From Bolinopsis microptera (taxonomy: Eukaryota; Ctenophora; Tentaculata; Lobata; Bolinopsidae): a stretch of DNA of 64,000 bases. The notes under the pieces were generated by a model that saw only the letters and a list, made by a program, of their open reading frames with translations, was not told the DNA's origin and ran no database searches. Where the stretch lies: NCBI RefSeq assembly GCF_026151205.1, contig NC_087075.1, forward strand, positions 124,001-188,000, written 5' to 3'. Made by a program: the position numbers and the translations under genes. Each line of letters starts with the position of its first letter. Positions within the stretch are counted from its first letter, which is position 1. Below are positions 40,392 through 53,410 of this stretch, one piece after another.

Positions 40392-42229
40392 AAAAGCTTT
40401 TCGGGTCACCGGTCCTTAGGAGTTAAAGGGGCCACTGTCCTATACTTATTTTGGTTGTTATGGTCTTCATGGTGAGCCTGTAAGTGTAATGGATCCTGGT
40501 GTGTTGCGCAGAGAATTTGGCTGTCGATTGCTGCCATCGCATACAAACCGTTTTCTGTTAGAAAAAAAGACTAGGCAATAATGCCTGACTAAAAATGCAT
40601 TACCGATAGGCTGTGAGCAAATATTAGTTGATGTGGTGGTTGTGTCTGTTCAGAAGCGGCTTGTCGTGTCTTTGTGTGACTTACAGCTCGCTGGTATTTT
40701 TATTTATAAGAAACAAGGGAAATTACCGTTGTGCCTAGCGATGACAAATTGCTTGTTCAATAATTAAGTTTAGCTGCCTGAAAAAGATATTTGAAAATAC
40801 TGTTTTATTGTGTGTGGAGAAGATTGCAGTCATCTTTTTAGGAAGACAGTTTATTAGACCTGCTAGGACTCACGCTTTTACGTGATTCTATTATATATAT
40901 GAGAGTCTTTGTTCCAGATTCAGCTACACCAGAGACAACATATAATTTATTTTATCTCTTAAATAGGCCACGTCATTGTCATCGTGAACGGGTGAGATTT
41001 CATTATCACTTATATTTAGTAATTAGCAAAATTTATCCAACCAAGCAGATCATTGACGAAGGGTGGTTCAGAAATAAAAATGGGAAAATCCGACTAAGAG
41101 TTTGAAGGTTGAGAAGTTGTAAAAACTAGAAGGCGTCTGTTGCTTATTCTCAATGTTAGTCGTAAGTTGCATATTCATGTATGATTATAAATAGGACGGC
41201 TTCGTTGCACCCCTGACTTTTTAACTAAAGATAAGAGAGTATATATTAGGACATTTGTAATCTGATAAAATTTAAAGTTTTGGTGTGTGAATTTAAAGCT
41301 GGTGTGAGAATAAGGGTTAAATAAAAGAGATTCATTTTATTACACATATATCGTACTTAAGTGACAGTTAAGTATTATTATTTTAACTTCGATTATCTTA
41401 TTTCAGTTAGTATTGACATTATGTCTACGATTTCAGGTTATTTATATAGTATATTGTCAATAAAACGGTTTCAAGCCCTTAAGGGCGGCCCTTCGGGGTC
41501 TTTAAAACAATTTATGCTTTTATACATAGTAGCACAAGTGAGCTATCAGTTTCGCGTCGATAAGAATATGATCATGAAAAAGTGAATATACTGTAAAGGT
41601 TATTAAATTATGATCATAGTTGTCACTCACTAACAACGGGCAACAGTAAATTGGGTTGAATTCTGAAAATATTTGTGGAAAACCAGGCTCCAGCAAAAGG
41701 GCTTGGATGGGAACATTTGTCAATAGCATTGTGAAGGGGGAAATGGGATTATGATTTTAGATGAAATCGATTTAGGATTGTTTATAAAAAGTAAATCTGT
41801 TGAAACTGGGAATCATTGTCACGTCGAGTCACACTGTTGACTGTGCACTGTCCATTTATTTAGAAAAACGTGTATTAGTTAAATTAATTAGTTTTACTTT
41901 TGGGGGAAGAAAAAAACCAACATACTTTTTTTTTTCTACGTCCAGTTAATACTGCCAGATTTTGAATTTTACCTCATCTATAGTTTAGAACTTTTTATCC
42001 TTGCGGAAAGGAATTTCCGAAAAAATGAGGTATTGTTTCCAAGCTCAATTAAATTCAGGAGATAAGGGCCGTTGTTTGATGATATAATTATTAAATACGT
42101 GTAAATATTTATCATAAACAACATCTGGGTAATTTAAAAAGCAATTATTGTATCCCAAATTCAACGATTTAAATAACTTTCTTTCAGCAGTCAAAATTTC
42201 AACAAACACTGAAGTCGAGAGGCACTTGC

Positions 42230-42765
42230 TGTATCGAGATTAATTGACAAACACGAAAATAGTCTCATCCTCAAAAGCTATTTTGAGGGAAGACCCTCTA
42301 CGTGGACCTCTTTCTGTTCTATTGTCCACCATGAAGGGTAAGGAGGTCGCGTTTGTAGGGACAGGAATGCATTGTCCGCGAGGAAGGTGATTTTTTCGAG
42401 GTTTAAAGTTTTAAAAAGGGGTTTCTGGAAAGACCAGCTTGGACCACTAGGACATTGTTGAAAGTGCTGCCTGGGTCTCACTGTCTGATTGGTGGTTGCT
42501 TCAATAGCAGGAGTTGCTCTGCTGTACTTGAGCTGGATTACCCGTTATCGAAAAGCTGAAGGTGGGAGGGTTTTTGTAAGGAGAAGAAAGGTCGAGGAGA
42601 GTCGGAACTGAGGCGGCGCCTCCTCCAGCCGCTCCTCAACCGTCCTTTACTCTTGTACACCGTGGTCGATATTGTTTGGACTTCTTCAGCCATTGTTTCG
42701 TTTCTGTTCGGCTGATAGTTCGGAAAGTACGTGATCCGTAGTAGGTCCTGGTCTTCTCCTTCCAT
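42230..42765 (-). CDS. Unrecognised open segment, possibly an exon
   Basis: A frame starting at 42765 (MEGEDQDLLRITYFPNYQPN) continues for 75 codons, and another open piece with GPSWSFQKPLFKT follows after a gap. In the duplicate at 62.0-62.4 kb the same protein is recoverable across different indels, including SVTASNTPA joining the two pieces. That suggests a once-intact frame. No domain is recognised. Confidence 0.3.
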
Positions 42766-43177
42766 GAAAATAACCTGGAAATATATTGTAGTGAGAATTC
42801 CTGACAGGCTTATGTGATAATTACCATTTTCATTGGTTTTTTTAAAGGTTAATCATTTAATATGGTTGATGCCTTGTGCGGCCTGATCAGCATTTCTTTA
42901 CTTCTGTTAAAGTTCATCTGGTCGTCAGGAGGAGAGAGTCTGGTTTGGGAAGTGGGCTGATGTCTTGGTTATAGGACTGTGTTTGAGCTTGAATCCTGTA
43001 AAATTCCGAAATTACGAAAGATAAGTTTAACACCTGCTGCAATTTTGCGACAACTTTCTTATGCTAAATCAAACGAGAGAATATGATAAATGAAAGTATA
43101 TCTATCGTTATCCCGGTTGTTGCGACAGTAAAAATGCTCTTCTTATTAGGGATAGGAGATTACTCTAGTTTCATGTA

Positions 43178-44047
43178 CTACATCGTATTCATGATCTAAA
43201 AAAACAAGTGTTAAAAATTCAAAACGTAATAAAACATATATTGAGGCAAAATTTGTGTACATTAATTTTATTTTTAATCAATCAACTTTTTCAAAAATTC
43301 GATACAAAAAAAAGTCATAACCAAATTCATAACAAAATTAGTTTATACGACGATAAACTTTTATAGTAATACTGTTACATTCCTAAAACTATACTAAATA
43401 TACTACACTGCTACAGAAGCTGGAGTTGCCTAGCAACGGTGAACAGGTGCATGATGTGAAAGTGTGTAGGTATGTATCTAGTGTGAGTGAAAATGGGGGA
43501 TCGTACTGACAATTGAGAAGGTGTGATACAGTGGGAGTTTATATGGTGTTGATTGATGTTATAAGGGTTAGTGTGTTGAATAGGAGGCGGAGTCGTGCGT
43601 GTGTGTGATGTGGTCCTTGTATCAGAATGTAAACAAAACCTATAAATATCACTAAATATCATCATATGTGTAGACTATCCCTGTCTGTAAGTATGAAATA
43701 GTAGTAGTTTTGGGACTGTACCTGTATTTACTTTTAAAAAGTTTTTGTACAAGTTGTACCCCACGGTCGATTTCACTATGGTAGCGTCTTCACTATGTAG
43801 CGTCTTCACTGTTGCGTCTTCGACAGCGGCGGCGGGTCATACAACGTATTGACAAAAAAGTTTGTCGTCGTTATAAACTAATTTTGTTATGAATTTTGTT
43901 AGGATTTTTTGTATCGGAAATATTTGGATATAGAAAGTTGATTGATTAAAAATAAATTAATGTACACAAATTTTGCCTCAGATATTTGTTTTTTACGTTT
44001 TGAATTTTTAACACTTGTTTTTTTTAGATCATGAAATTACGGTGTAG
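43178..44047. mobile_element. 870-bp element with ~190-bp inverted arms
   Basis: The left arm (ATGATCTAAAAAAACAAGTG, then CAAAATTTGTGTACATTAAT, GATACAAAAAA) is mirrored by the right arm at about 43860-44047. The tips are CTACATCGTATTCATGATCT-like. The middle carries no coding region. A hairpin element A copy sits at the inner edge of the right arm. It looks like a non-autonomous long-TIR DNA element. Confidence 0.7.
43745..43855 (-). mobile_element. Hairpin element A, copy 6 (reverse), nested
   Basis: 111 bp flanked by AAAAGTTT (43737-43744 and 43856-43863), inserted in the long-TIR element. Its centre has three tandem copies of a GTAGCGTCTTCACT-like module instead of a hairpin. Confidence 0.82.
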
Positions 44048-44386
44048 TTACATATTCACTCTTGTTTTAAATCAATTAAATTGAACAGATCTGAAGTGTA
44101 TTATATAATATCGATTTCCTTATCTTCCACAACGATTTACCAGTGTAATATTATATAACGTTATTATTCCAGAGCGTGTGGGGAAGGATCATATCGGAAT
44201 GTTGTATGACAAGCTGTGAGTCAGTGACATGGATGGAAAACAAACTCCCACTAAAAAAACTGCCTGTGTAAGATAACTTTAAATCTTATATTAGGTGATG
44301 TTTTAAAATTTAATTTTTTAACTGCGCATTCAGAATGGTAATTTGTTACAGTTTGTGAGATTGGACCACGAGCAACCGGATAGGTA

Positions 44387-45399
44387 TTTGTTTTATTGAG
44401 GTTGCTTGAAAGGGTTCGGGTTGGGGAAGGGAAAACTACATCGCGGAAACTGCGGAAGAGAACACAAGAAAGAAACCGTCAAAAAAATAAACCTTATTGA
44501 TCGGGTTTAACGTGATTTAATATGACATATCGACGTGAGCTGTACGGGACTGAAGGTTGAGTGGAGAACTGTGATCAGAACAACAACACAGTTCAGTCGT
44601 CCAGGAACCGTGGTGAAGTGAATTGTATTGACTCCAGAACTCTCAATAAAAGGAGCAGCGAGGTGACCTGCACCGCAGGAACGGAATTTATTTTCGATTT
44701 TAATGAATCCGAGTGAAGAAATACAGGTATATTGTTAAAAGCGGATATGCTAAATTGACCTTAGATCACTCAAAAAGGTAACTAAACTCTTTCCCCATTA
44801 CAACCAGGGTAGTATTCAAGCATTCAGCATACCGACGAAAGGGGTAAAATAATGGCGTAAGGGGGAGATTGGTAATGGTTTTATTTCTTTAGAAATGATT
44901 TATTTTTCTTACGTTGATGGGCTTATGACTAGCTCAGATGTGATACTGCAATCTAACTTAGATATCTAAATAAGAAAATGTATGTTTAAGTTTTTCCGGG
45001 TGGAAAAGTATGGCAGCAGATACACAAATACCATATGTCCAGAAAGTTATCGAGGTAACCTGCTGTAGTCTCAACACTACAGCATGTGACAAAGCAAAAT
45101 ATAATTTGTAAAATCAATTTAAATTCAAAAAATAACAAAGAATGCATTTTCATTATAAATAGTTAAAAACATTTGTTTCTTAAATATATTAAATTAAAAT
45201 TTTAACACTTAATGCAATCGTGAGATGTACGTAGAATCTTGCTCAAATGTTACAACATAAACTTGATCATATAGTCTAGCAATATTAGAAACTAACGCAA
45301 TACGGTGATTTCCATTTCAATTGAAAAAAACAGAAGATCTTCATAAGGTCTAATGATAACTCTACTCATCTTCAAGTACTAATTAACAACCAGAAGGGA
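44387..45399. other. Unassigned stretch
   Basis: AT-rich sequence after the end of the visible duplication. I recognise no gene or repeat. Confidence 0.35.
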
Positions 45400-48300
45400 A
45401 CAATGACGATGATGTATAAAGTCTAATACGAATGCGACAATAGAGATGAACAGGAAGAATAGTAGGAGAGTAATTCAGCTCCAATTAATCTTATGAGATT
45501 GCAAGGGTGTAAGAAAAATGTCCACTTAAAGGTTTTGTTTTTTTTTCGTCATAGATGCAAAGTGCAACACTTCGATTGTGCTGAATTCCTAAAATTCAAT
45601 TGCTATTTAAAACACATTGCTATTATCTAAATTAGTTTCAATTTAACTGTGACCAAATTTTTACATTTTGAATTGAACCGGGTTGATTACCAGAAATTAC
45701 ATGTAATACAGAAATAATTGTGTCACTCAGCAACCAAATCACCATTTCAGAATATGATTAAGAAACAGCTTCATGGCATTGATAAGTGATTAATTACCTG
45801 AAAAAAGACACATAAACTCCCATCACTGTGAGACATAGTTGTGTTTTTATTCATTCTTAAAAAATTATTCAATGTAAATAAATATTATTTATAAATATGA
45901 TATTGAACGTTAAATTAAATTCATTATATATTCAAAGATTTAACAAGGTTTGATGTATTGCTATTATATCATATTATAACCAATTTGTTTCAGGACCCTT
46001 ACTCAGTAGGAACGAACCTTTACTAAAAGATGTGAATCTTGGTGGACTTTTTATGGAGCTGTGAGCAGTAGTACTTAAGAAGCGGAGGATTTACTCTTTT
46101 CGTCGATATCTTTAAAAAAATGCTCAATCTATATCCACTAAATTTGAAAATGATTAGCTTATTCTTCTCATACAATGTTCACACAAGTCTTCATGTTATG
46201 TATCCTTAGGGGTTTGGTAGGGTAATATATTACCCGCTTAAAATATTTCCATCGAGTTAATAATACTCAAGATATGTAATGATTTGTAGTGTTGTATTAG
46301 TTTTTGTATGCTTGCAGTTTATGGCCAGCCTGCAGATAACAACTTTAGAAAAGCAACCTATTTTGCCTGCGTTTTTAAAACTTACTTTCAGATGTTTCAG
46401 CAGCTACTATTACGGTTAGTACCTATACTTAATACGTAGGATTCTAGTCATTTTGTAATTTAAATTACACCATTGATGCTTGGTGATACTGTTCTAGCTA
46501 ATACTTAGAAACTGACTGGAAATCCGGTGTTGCCATTTTCAAATGGCAAAAGCGCGGAAGTTTTTATATCGTCTATTAATGATAAATTGTCTTTATTTTA
46601 AGTTATTTAATATCAATCCTATGGAAACGAAGACATGCTGTATATTAATGACTATAACGAATGTTCAACAGGAAGAAAGAGAGGATATCAGCTTCAACCA
46701 ATTAATGAGAATTGAAGGTTAGTAAAAAAATGACCCTTTTAAGTGTTTTCGTGATAACATTGTTTGTGCTGAATTCCTAAAATTCAATTTGCTGTTTAAA
46801 AACACACACTATTATCTAACTTATTGTGGATACTTGACTGTGATCAAATTTACTTCGCATTTTCTCGCTGTGCGGGGGGGGGGGGGGGGGGGGGGGGTTG
46901 TCTTAGGGGGGCGCCAATATCGTCGTTTGAAAAGTGGGACAATTTCGAAAAACTTATCTAAAGTACTAGCAAATCTGCGCGTTTTGCTCTAGATATACAC
47001 TTTTTTAGAGATTTTTAACGGCCGTTATCCTCTAAAATCACCTAATTTGTTCAATTTAGGGAGGGCACAAAATTAAGGAGGGGGGCGCCAACAGGGGGGC
47101 GCTTTTTTGGCAGGGGGGCCGACAGGCCAACGTTACGCCCACTGGTTGCATTGTATATGTAATGAATATCCGGAAAAAGGCTCATAACTCCATCATGTGG
47201 GAATATTTGGGTTTATAACATTTATAAACATTATTCAATGTTAAATACATATTAATTCATAAATGATGTATTTAACATTAAACAAATTCCAAATTTATTC
47301 ATAAGATTTAACAGTTTTGATTGTTTTGTTAATACATCTTATAATAACGCTTTTATTTAGATTCTTATCTGAATGAAAAAACCTTTCAACTGATAAATAA
47401 AAATGTGAACCTTTGTAAACCTCTTTGAGGCAGAGCTCGTGTATAGTAAGTACAAGAAGTGAAAATATTCTTCTCGTTTAATATTTTTCTAAAATGTTCA
47501 ATAATTATTATTTTATGAATTGTGATCATTTCTACTTTTACGTTCCAATCACGAACTGTGGTGTTTAACCAAAGACTTTTTATAAATAATACGATTTTTT
47601 GTCACTCTACCATTTCAGATCCTTGAACGAGCCTCATGAGATTGAAACGAAGTCTCGAGAAAAGAATCACAGACCTCCGCCACTGTGAGATACTTGCTTG
47701 TACTTTACTTCTTCGTTGGTTCATCCGTGGAGCCGGAAGGGTCATCAGATACTGACCACTGGTAACGGTGTGACAGACTTTTTAAGCTATCTCAATAAAA
47801 CAATTTGACTAGTAATAGTATCAACATAAACCACTGAAAATGGTAAAACATTGTACACGTTGCCGAATAGTATACCTGTGTCCTTTTAACATTGTAAGAA
47901 TGCAACCGATTGATAAATGAATCCGGAAATTAATCATTTTTTTTACACGTTTTCATAAATCTGCATTGTATTGCTTTTATATCATTTATAACTTATTTCA
48001 AGGGACCCTTACTCAGTAGGGAACGACCTTCAATGACAAAACAAAATGTGAACCCTTTGTAAACCTTTTTAGGCAGCTATGATTAGTAAGTTATAATTAC
48101 AAGAAGTGAAACTTATTTTCTCGTTTAATTTTTCACCAAACTGTTTCAATAATTATTAGTTCAGGAAATGTGATTCATTTTTACTTTTACGTTTCGAACA
48201 ACGAAATGTGGTTGTTAACCTAAAACTACATAAATAGACAGTTTTGTCCTCTGTCACTCGACCATTTCAGAATCCAGGAGGAACGGCTCCTTGATATTGA

Positions 48301-49700
48301 TAACGAAGATATTCGAGAAAAGACACGGACCTCGCACTGTGAGATATGCTGTAACCAGACATTTTTAAGCTTTCTTAATGAACATTTGACTAGTAATAGT
48401 ATCAACCATAAACCACTGAGATGGTAAATCTTTGTACTCGTACCGAACAGTAGAACCGGTATCCCTTTTAACATTTTAAAGAAATTGCAACCGATTGATT
48501 TAAATGGATGGATTAATCATTTTAGAGTTTTCATAAATCTGCTGTATTGTATTATATAAATATTATAACAATTTTATTTCAGCCTTGATCAGTAGGAACA
48601 AACCTTTCAACTGACAAAACAAAATGTGACCTTTGTAACCTTTTTAGGCAGATGTGAATAGTAAGTACATGAAGTGGAAAAAATATTCTTCTTCGTTTAA
48701 TATTTTTCTACTATATGTGCAAATAATCATTACTTCATGATATGTTGAGTCATTTCTACTTTTACGTTCCAAAACACGAACTGTGGTGTTTACCAAAGGA
48801 CTTTTATATAATACCAGATTTTTGTCACTCTACATTTCAGAATCCAGGTAAAGAGCCTCATGATATTGAAAACGATGAGATCTCGAGTAAAAGACACAGA
48901 CCTTCCGCCCTGTGAGATTTACTGCTGTAACCGACATTTTTAAGCTATTTAATGAACAATTTGACTAGTATTAGTATCAACCTACCACTGAAGAGTGAAG
49001 TTGTTAAACATTGTACACAGTACCGAACAGTAGAACCATGTCCCTTTTAACATTTTTAGAAAATGCAACCGATTGATAATTGGATCCGGATTATTAATTT
49101 TTAAACGTTTTCATTAATCTGCAGTATTGTAATATTATCATAATATTATAACAATTTATATTTCTAGACCCTTACTTCAGTAGGAACACATACCTTTCTA
49201 ACTGAAAAAACCAAAATGTGAACCTTGTATACCTTTTTAGGCAGCTGTGAATAGTATAGTACAAGAAGTGAAAAATATTCTTTTTGTTTAAATTTTTCTA
49301 CAAACTGGTCCATTAATTTTATATTTCATGAAATGTGATCATTCCTTCACGAAATGTGGTGTTACCAAAAACTACATAGTAACAGATTTTTTTCACTCGA
49401 CCATTTCAGATACACGGAACGGGCCTCAATGATATTGAAACGAAGATCACGGAGAAAAAGGACACGACCATCCGCCACTGTGAGATACTGCTGTAACCAG
49501 ACATTTCAAGTATCTTAATGAACAATTTGACTTGTAAATAGTATCCAACTACCACTGAAGATTGGTAAACATTGTACACCCTAGAAACAGTAGAACGGTA
49601 TCCTTTTAACATTTTATGAAATGCAAACCGATTGATAAATGGAATCGGATTTTTTTGAGAGATAACTTTTAAATATTTCTAAACGTTTTTATAAATCGGC
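45400..49700. repeat. Composite tandem array with ~580-640-bp units
   Basis: Landmarks recur in order: TTTCAG-GACCCTTACTCAGT (about 45990, 47995, 48580, 49160), AAAATGTGAACCTTTGTAA, ACCATTTCAGAATCC, CCACTGTGAGATACTGC, ACATTGTACAC and ATGCAACCGATTGATAAAT. The last three-and-a-half units, from 47350, are closest. An earlier pair around 45490 and 46690 shares GTGCTGAATTCCTAAAATTC. Units differ by many short indels. TTTCAG before two blocks resembles splice acceptors, but no frame persists between units. Confidence 0.75.
46874..46897. repeat. Run of 24 G
   Basis: An uninterrupted G homopolymer, followed by several GGGGGGCGCC strings up to 47120. It could form a G-quadruplex or be an artefact of assembly. 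Confidence 0.9.
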
Positions 49701-50269
49701 ATTTTCACCGAGAAATTTAGAGATTTATTTGAAATTTAAAAAATAAATGTTTTGGGGGGGTGAATATTTTTTCTTTAAAGGTGTACATTATTACTTACCA
49801 TTTTTAACTGTTGTTTTTAAAACAAGAAAATTTAATACATTTTACCTTTAATTTACATTACTTTTTTAAAGTACAATTTAAAAGCTATAGGTGCATTATT
49901 GTTTGATTTTTCAGTTTTAAATTACTTCGTTAAGTTATGATATGAATTTGTTTCAAACAGGTGCAATAATTAAATGTGTAATCTCACAACTCTCTTTCGA
50001 AATAAAACATTTCAGCAAGGCCAAAATTAATACACTATACATATAATAAAACAAAATAAATAATTGAAAGGGTACTAAAGTAAGTGCTTCTAAATCTCCT
50101 TTAATAAATGCCACTTTATCACCCAAATTTGAATTTTAATTGCTCACGACATGAAACTTATTGGCAAAAATTAAAGAGAGAGAAAATTTTTTCGTTTAAA
50201 TCATTTATGGCAGAAATCGACCAAAATATTGCGTAATTACTGTTTAATAATCTCAAACGGTTACTATTT
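49701..50269. other. AT-rich spacer
   Basis: Low-complexity AT-rich sequence. No features are recognised. Confidence 0.4.
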
Positions 50270-50870
50270 AGATTATTTTGCTTATTATTGTTTAATTTAC
50301 TAATTTCGGCTATTATAATAATTTTGCTATATTTTAATGAATCTATTAGTTCTACTAATTTTGCTAATTATATTAATTTTTGCTAATTAACTAATTTCGT
50401 TAATTACACTAATTTTGATAATTATACTAATTTCTGTTTTATTTCACTACTTTTGATAATTACACTAATTTTGATAATTTCACTAATTTTTCTAATTATT
50501 ACTAATTTGCTAATTATACTAATTTTGCTAATTATACTAATTTTGCTAATTATACTAATTTTGTAATCAAACAATTTTTTTAATAACTAATTTTGTAATT
50601 ATACTAATTTTGCTAAATTATGTTTGATTTTACTAATTATACTAATTCTGATAATTTAATAAATATTTGCTTATTTATTACTAATGCTAGATTAACTAAT
50701 TATACCAATTTACTAATTTTGCTAATTATACTTAATCATATTGATCATACTAAATATGATAATTATACTTATTGTACTTATTATACTGATTTGCATTAAT
50801 TACACTAATTATAATAATTATACCAATTTAAATACTTATTATACTAATTTAAAACTAATTATACTGTTTA
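50270..50870. repeat. Degenerate AT-rich short tandem repeat
   Basis: Repeats of about 18 bp based on CTAATTATACTAATTTTG, decaying rightwards. Any open frames are low-complexity Ile/Tyr/Asn strings. Confidence 0.85.
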
Positions 50871-51469
50871 CTCACCACACTGATTTTAATCATTATGATG
50901 CATACGGTGTTTCTCCTGACTCCGGCTTCCAATTAAAACCGTATAGTCTTTTGTACTTGAATATGTTCTGAGATCATAGAATGTAGTGTGAAAACTCGTG
51001 AGGTTTAAGGTGTAAGGTTTCTCGTGAATAATATCTGATACATTCTTATCAATTATTCTTTGGTTGACTGGTTGGGCTATGAGTTTATTTATAGGATATA
51101 AAGCAAGTCGAGTTTGCACAGATAAATGTGGACTAAGTTTCATCAAACTGGCTATCTTAAAGTTCAGCTCTACTCTCTTTCACTCTTTGGTAGTTATGTT
51201 TTTAGAATGACCGGCTACAGCTTTCAGTAGGGATGCTGTCTAATTAATTGGGTTTACTGTTAGGCATTATGTTTAGTTGTCTTCAAACTATGTCTCCTAA
51301 AACTTAAAACGAAAGCTTAAAAGATAAGGGGCGAGAACAAGGACATTTTTAAGTGACACACAGTTTCATCTATACTACTAATCACAGGTAAACATACCGG
51401 TATACTCACCCCAGTCAGTTACCCTATTTCCTGGTTGACGGAGAGCTAGAGATAGTCTCTTTAGGTGCT

Positions 51470-52860
51470 GAAGTTAGGGTGAATGGGATGCCACTCAAAT
51501 ATAGACACTCCTAACATTGCAGGAACACGTTCTGGGGACGGTTTTGTTTGTAGTGGGTTGGGGTTGAAGGGATGCCATCAAATTATAAACAAACTCCTTC
51601 ATTGCATGAACTACGTTCTGGGAGGATGTAGTGGGATTGGGTGAAGGGAGGCACTCAATTTAGACAACTCCATACATTGCAGGAACACGTACTGAGGAGG
51701 ATGTAGTGGGGTTAGGGTGAAGGGATGCACTCAAATATAGACAACTCTCTACATTGGCGGAACCTCGTACTGTAGAGGATTTGTAGTGGGTTTGGGTGAA
51801 GGGATGCAACTTTCAAAATATAGACAATATTACTTTGTAGGACACGTACTGGGAGGGTGTGTGGGTTTGAGGTGAGGGAATGCCACTATATATAGACAAT
51901 ATACATTGTCAGAGGAACACGTTTGGGACGGTTGTGTGGTTAGGGTGAAGGGATGCCATAAATATAAAACAACTCACTACATTGCAGGAACACGTACTGG
52001 GATGGGAAGTAGTGGGTTAGGGTGAAGGGATGCCACTCAAATATAGACAACTCACTACATTGCAGGAACACGTACTTGGGAGGGTGTAGTGGGTTAGGTT
52101 GAAGGGACGCGCTCAATTATAGACAACTCGCTACATTGCAGGAAACACGTATGGGGAGGTGTAGTGGGTTAGGATGAAGGGATGCCACTCAAATATAGCA
52201 ACTCGCTACATTGCAGGAACAGTACTGGAGAGAATGGTAGTGGGTTAGGGTTGAAGGGAGGCCATCTCAAATATAAACAACTCATAATGCAGGAACACGG
52301 TTAATGGGGGAGTGTGTTATGTAAGTGGGTTAGGTTGGAGGACTTCGCCGCTTGACGCGCCGCTGCGAACTAGCATTCTTTGCTTCGCATTCGATGCTTC
52401 GTGTTCGTTGATCGTCGTTCGTTGCTCTGCTTCCGCGAAGGATATGCCACTCCAATTTAGGCAACTCACTACATTGCAGTGGAACACGTACTGTGGAGGG
52501 TGTAGTGGCATAAGGAGTCGGGTTTGCCTGGGGGGACATTTGGTATTATGTTCATAAATAAATAAATATAAAGATTCGGCGGAATGACTGGGCTGAGCGC
52601 GCCAATCAAGGTGTGGGTGCCACTCAAATATAGACAAATCACTACATTGCAGGAACACGTACTGGGTGAGGATGTAGTGGGTTAGGGTGAAACTGAAGGG
52701 TGAGCCACTCAAATATAGAACAACTCATTACTTTGCAGGAAAGTTACTGGCGGGCAGGGTTGTGTGGGTTAGGGTGAAGGGATGCCACTCAAATATAGGC
52801 CAATTCACTACATTGCAGGTACACGTAATGGGGAGGGTGTTTAGGGGTAGGGCCAGATGG
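51470..52860. repeat. About 76-bp minisatellite, right copy
   Basis: Same unit as the left array, with a D-like insert at about 52337-52440. Unit-by-unit differences from the left copy are mainly small indels. Confidence 0.88.
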
Positions 52861-53055
52861 GTTTTTATTTTTATTTTTTATCGAGAGGTCTGATATTGAG
52901 TATGGACTTTGGCAGTAGTTTAGAAACTGTAAAATAGCTTATTAACTTGGATTGAGTATTAATCAGTTATCTGTATGATTCATGAACTATAACCATATTA
53001 ACATGAATTAACTATTATATGTGACTAGTAGATTCGCACACTATCACTCGCGTCA

Positions 53056-53410
53056 TTTTTTTTTTTTTTTTTTTAAATGTTGGGGCACCCACTTTACCTC
53101 CCTAATGGGAGGCTACGTCCGTCAGTTAGTGACTAACGTTATTAGGTTTCCTCTGGTTGTAGGTGTCAGTAGGTTTGGGGTCACTTGGCATGGGCTAGTG
53201 ATTCCCGCCCCTCAGAGGATAAAGGCTGGTATGAGCGACGTTCCGTAAGGGAAAATGTCATAATGCTCGTTCACGGAGAAAACCACCACCCATCCTTGGG
53301 ATGTTATTCCCGGGTACTCGATAGAAACAGGCTGCCCCCTGTAATTTCGTGGGCTGACAGGAACCTACCAGGCATGCTGAGGCCTCGATGGAATTCCCCA
53401 TATCTTTGTT
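53056..53410 (-). mobile_element. Putative SINE or retrocopy, second duplicate
   Basis: Counterpart of 33548-33900 with the same poly-T edge. It has multiple indel differences and no open frame. Confidence 0.45.

Larger units (their letters stand above)
31543..44386. repeat. Large direct duplication, copy 1 (about 12.8 kb)
   Basis: This segment realigns with 51046-64000 along its whole length in the same order and orientation, offset about 19.5 kb. Differences are dominated by one- and two-base indels. The second copy is cut by the window edge, so the repeat unit may be the full 19.5 kb from 31.5 to 51.0 kb. Confidence 0.9.

Noticed and set aside
43411-43665. 84-codon threonine/histidine/proline-rich open frame
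   Set aside because: It is the non-coding centre of the long-TIR element, and composition alone explains it.
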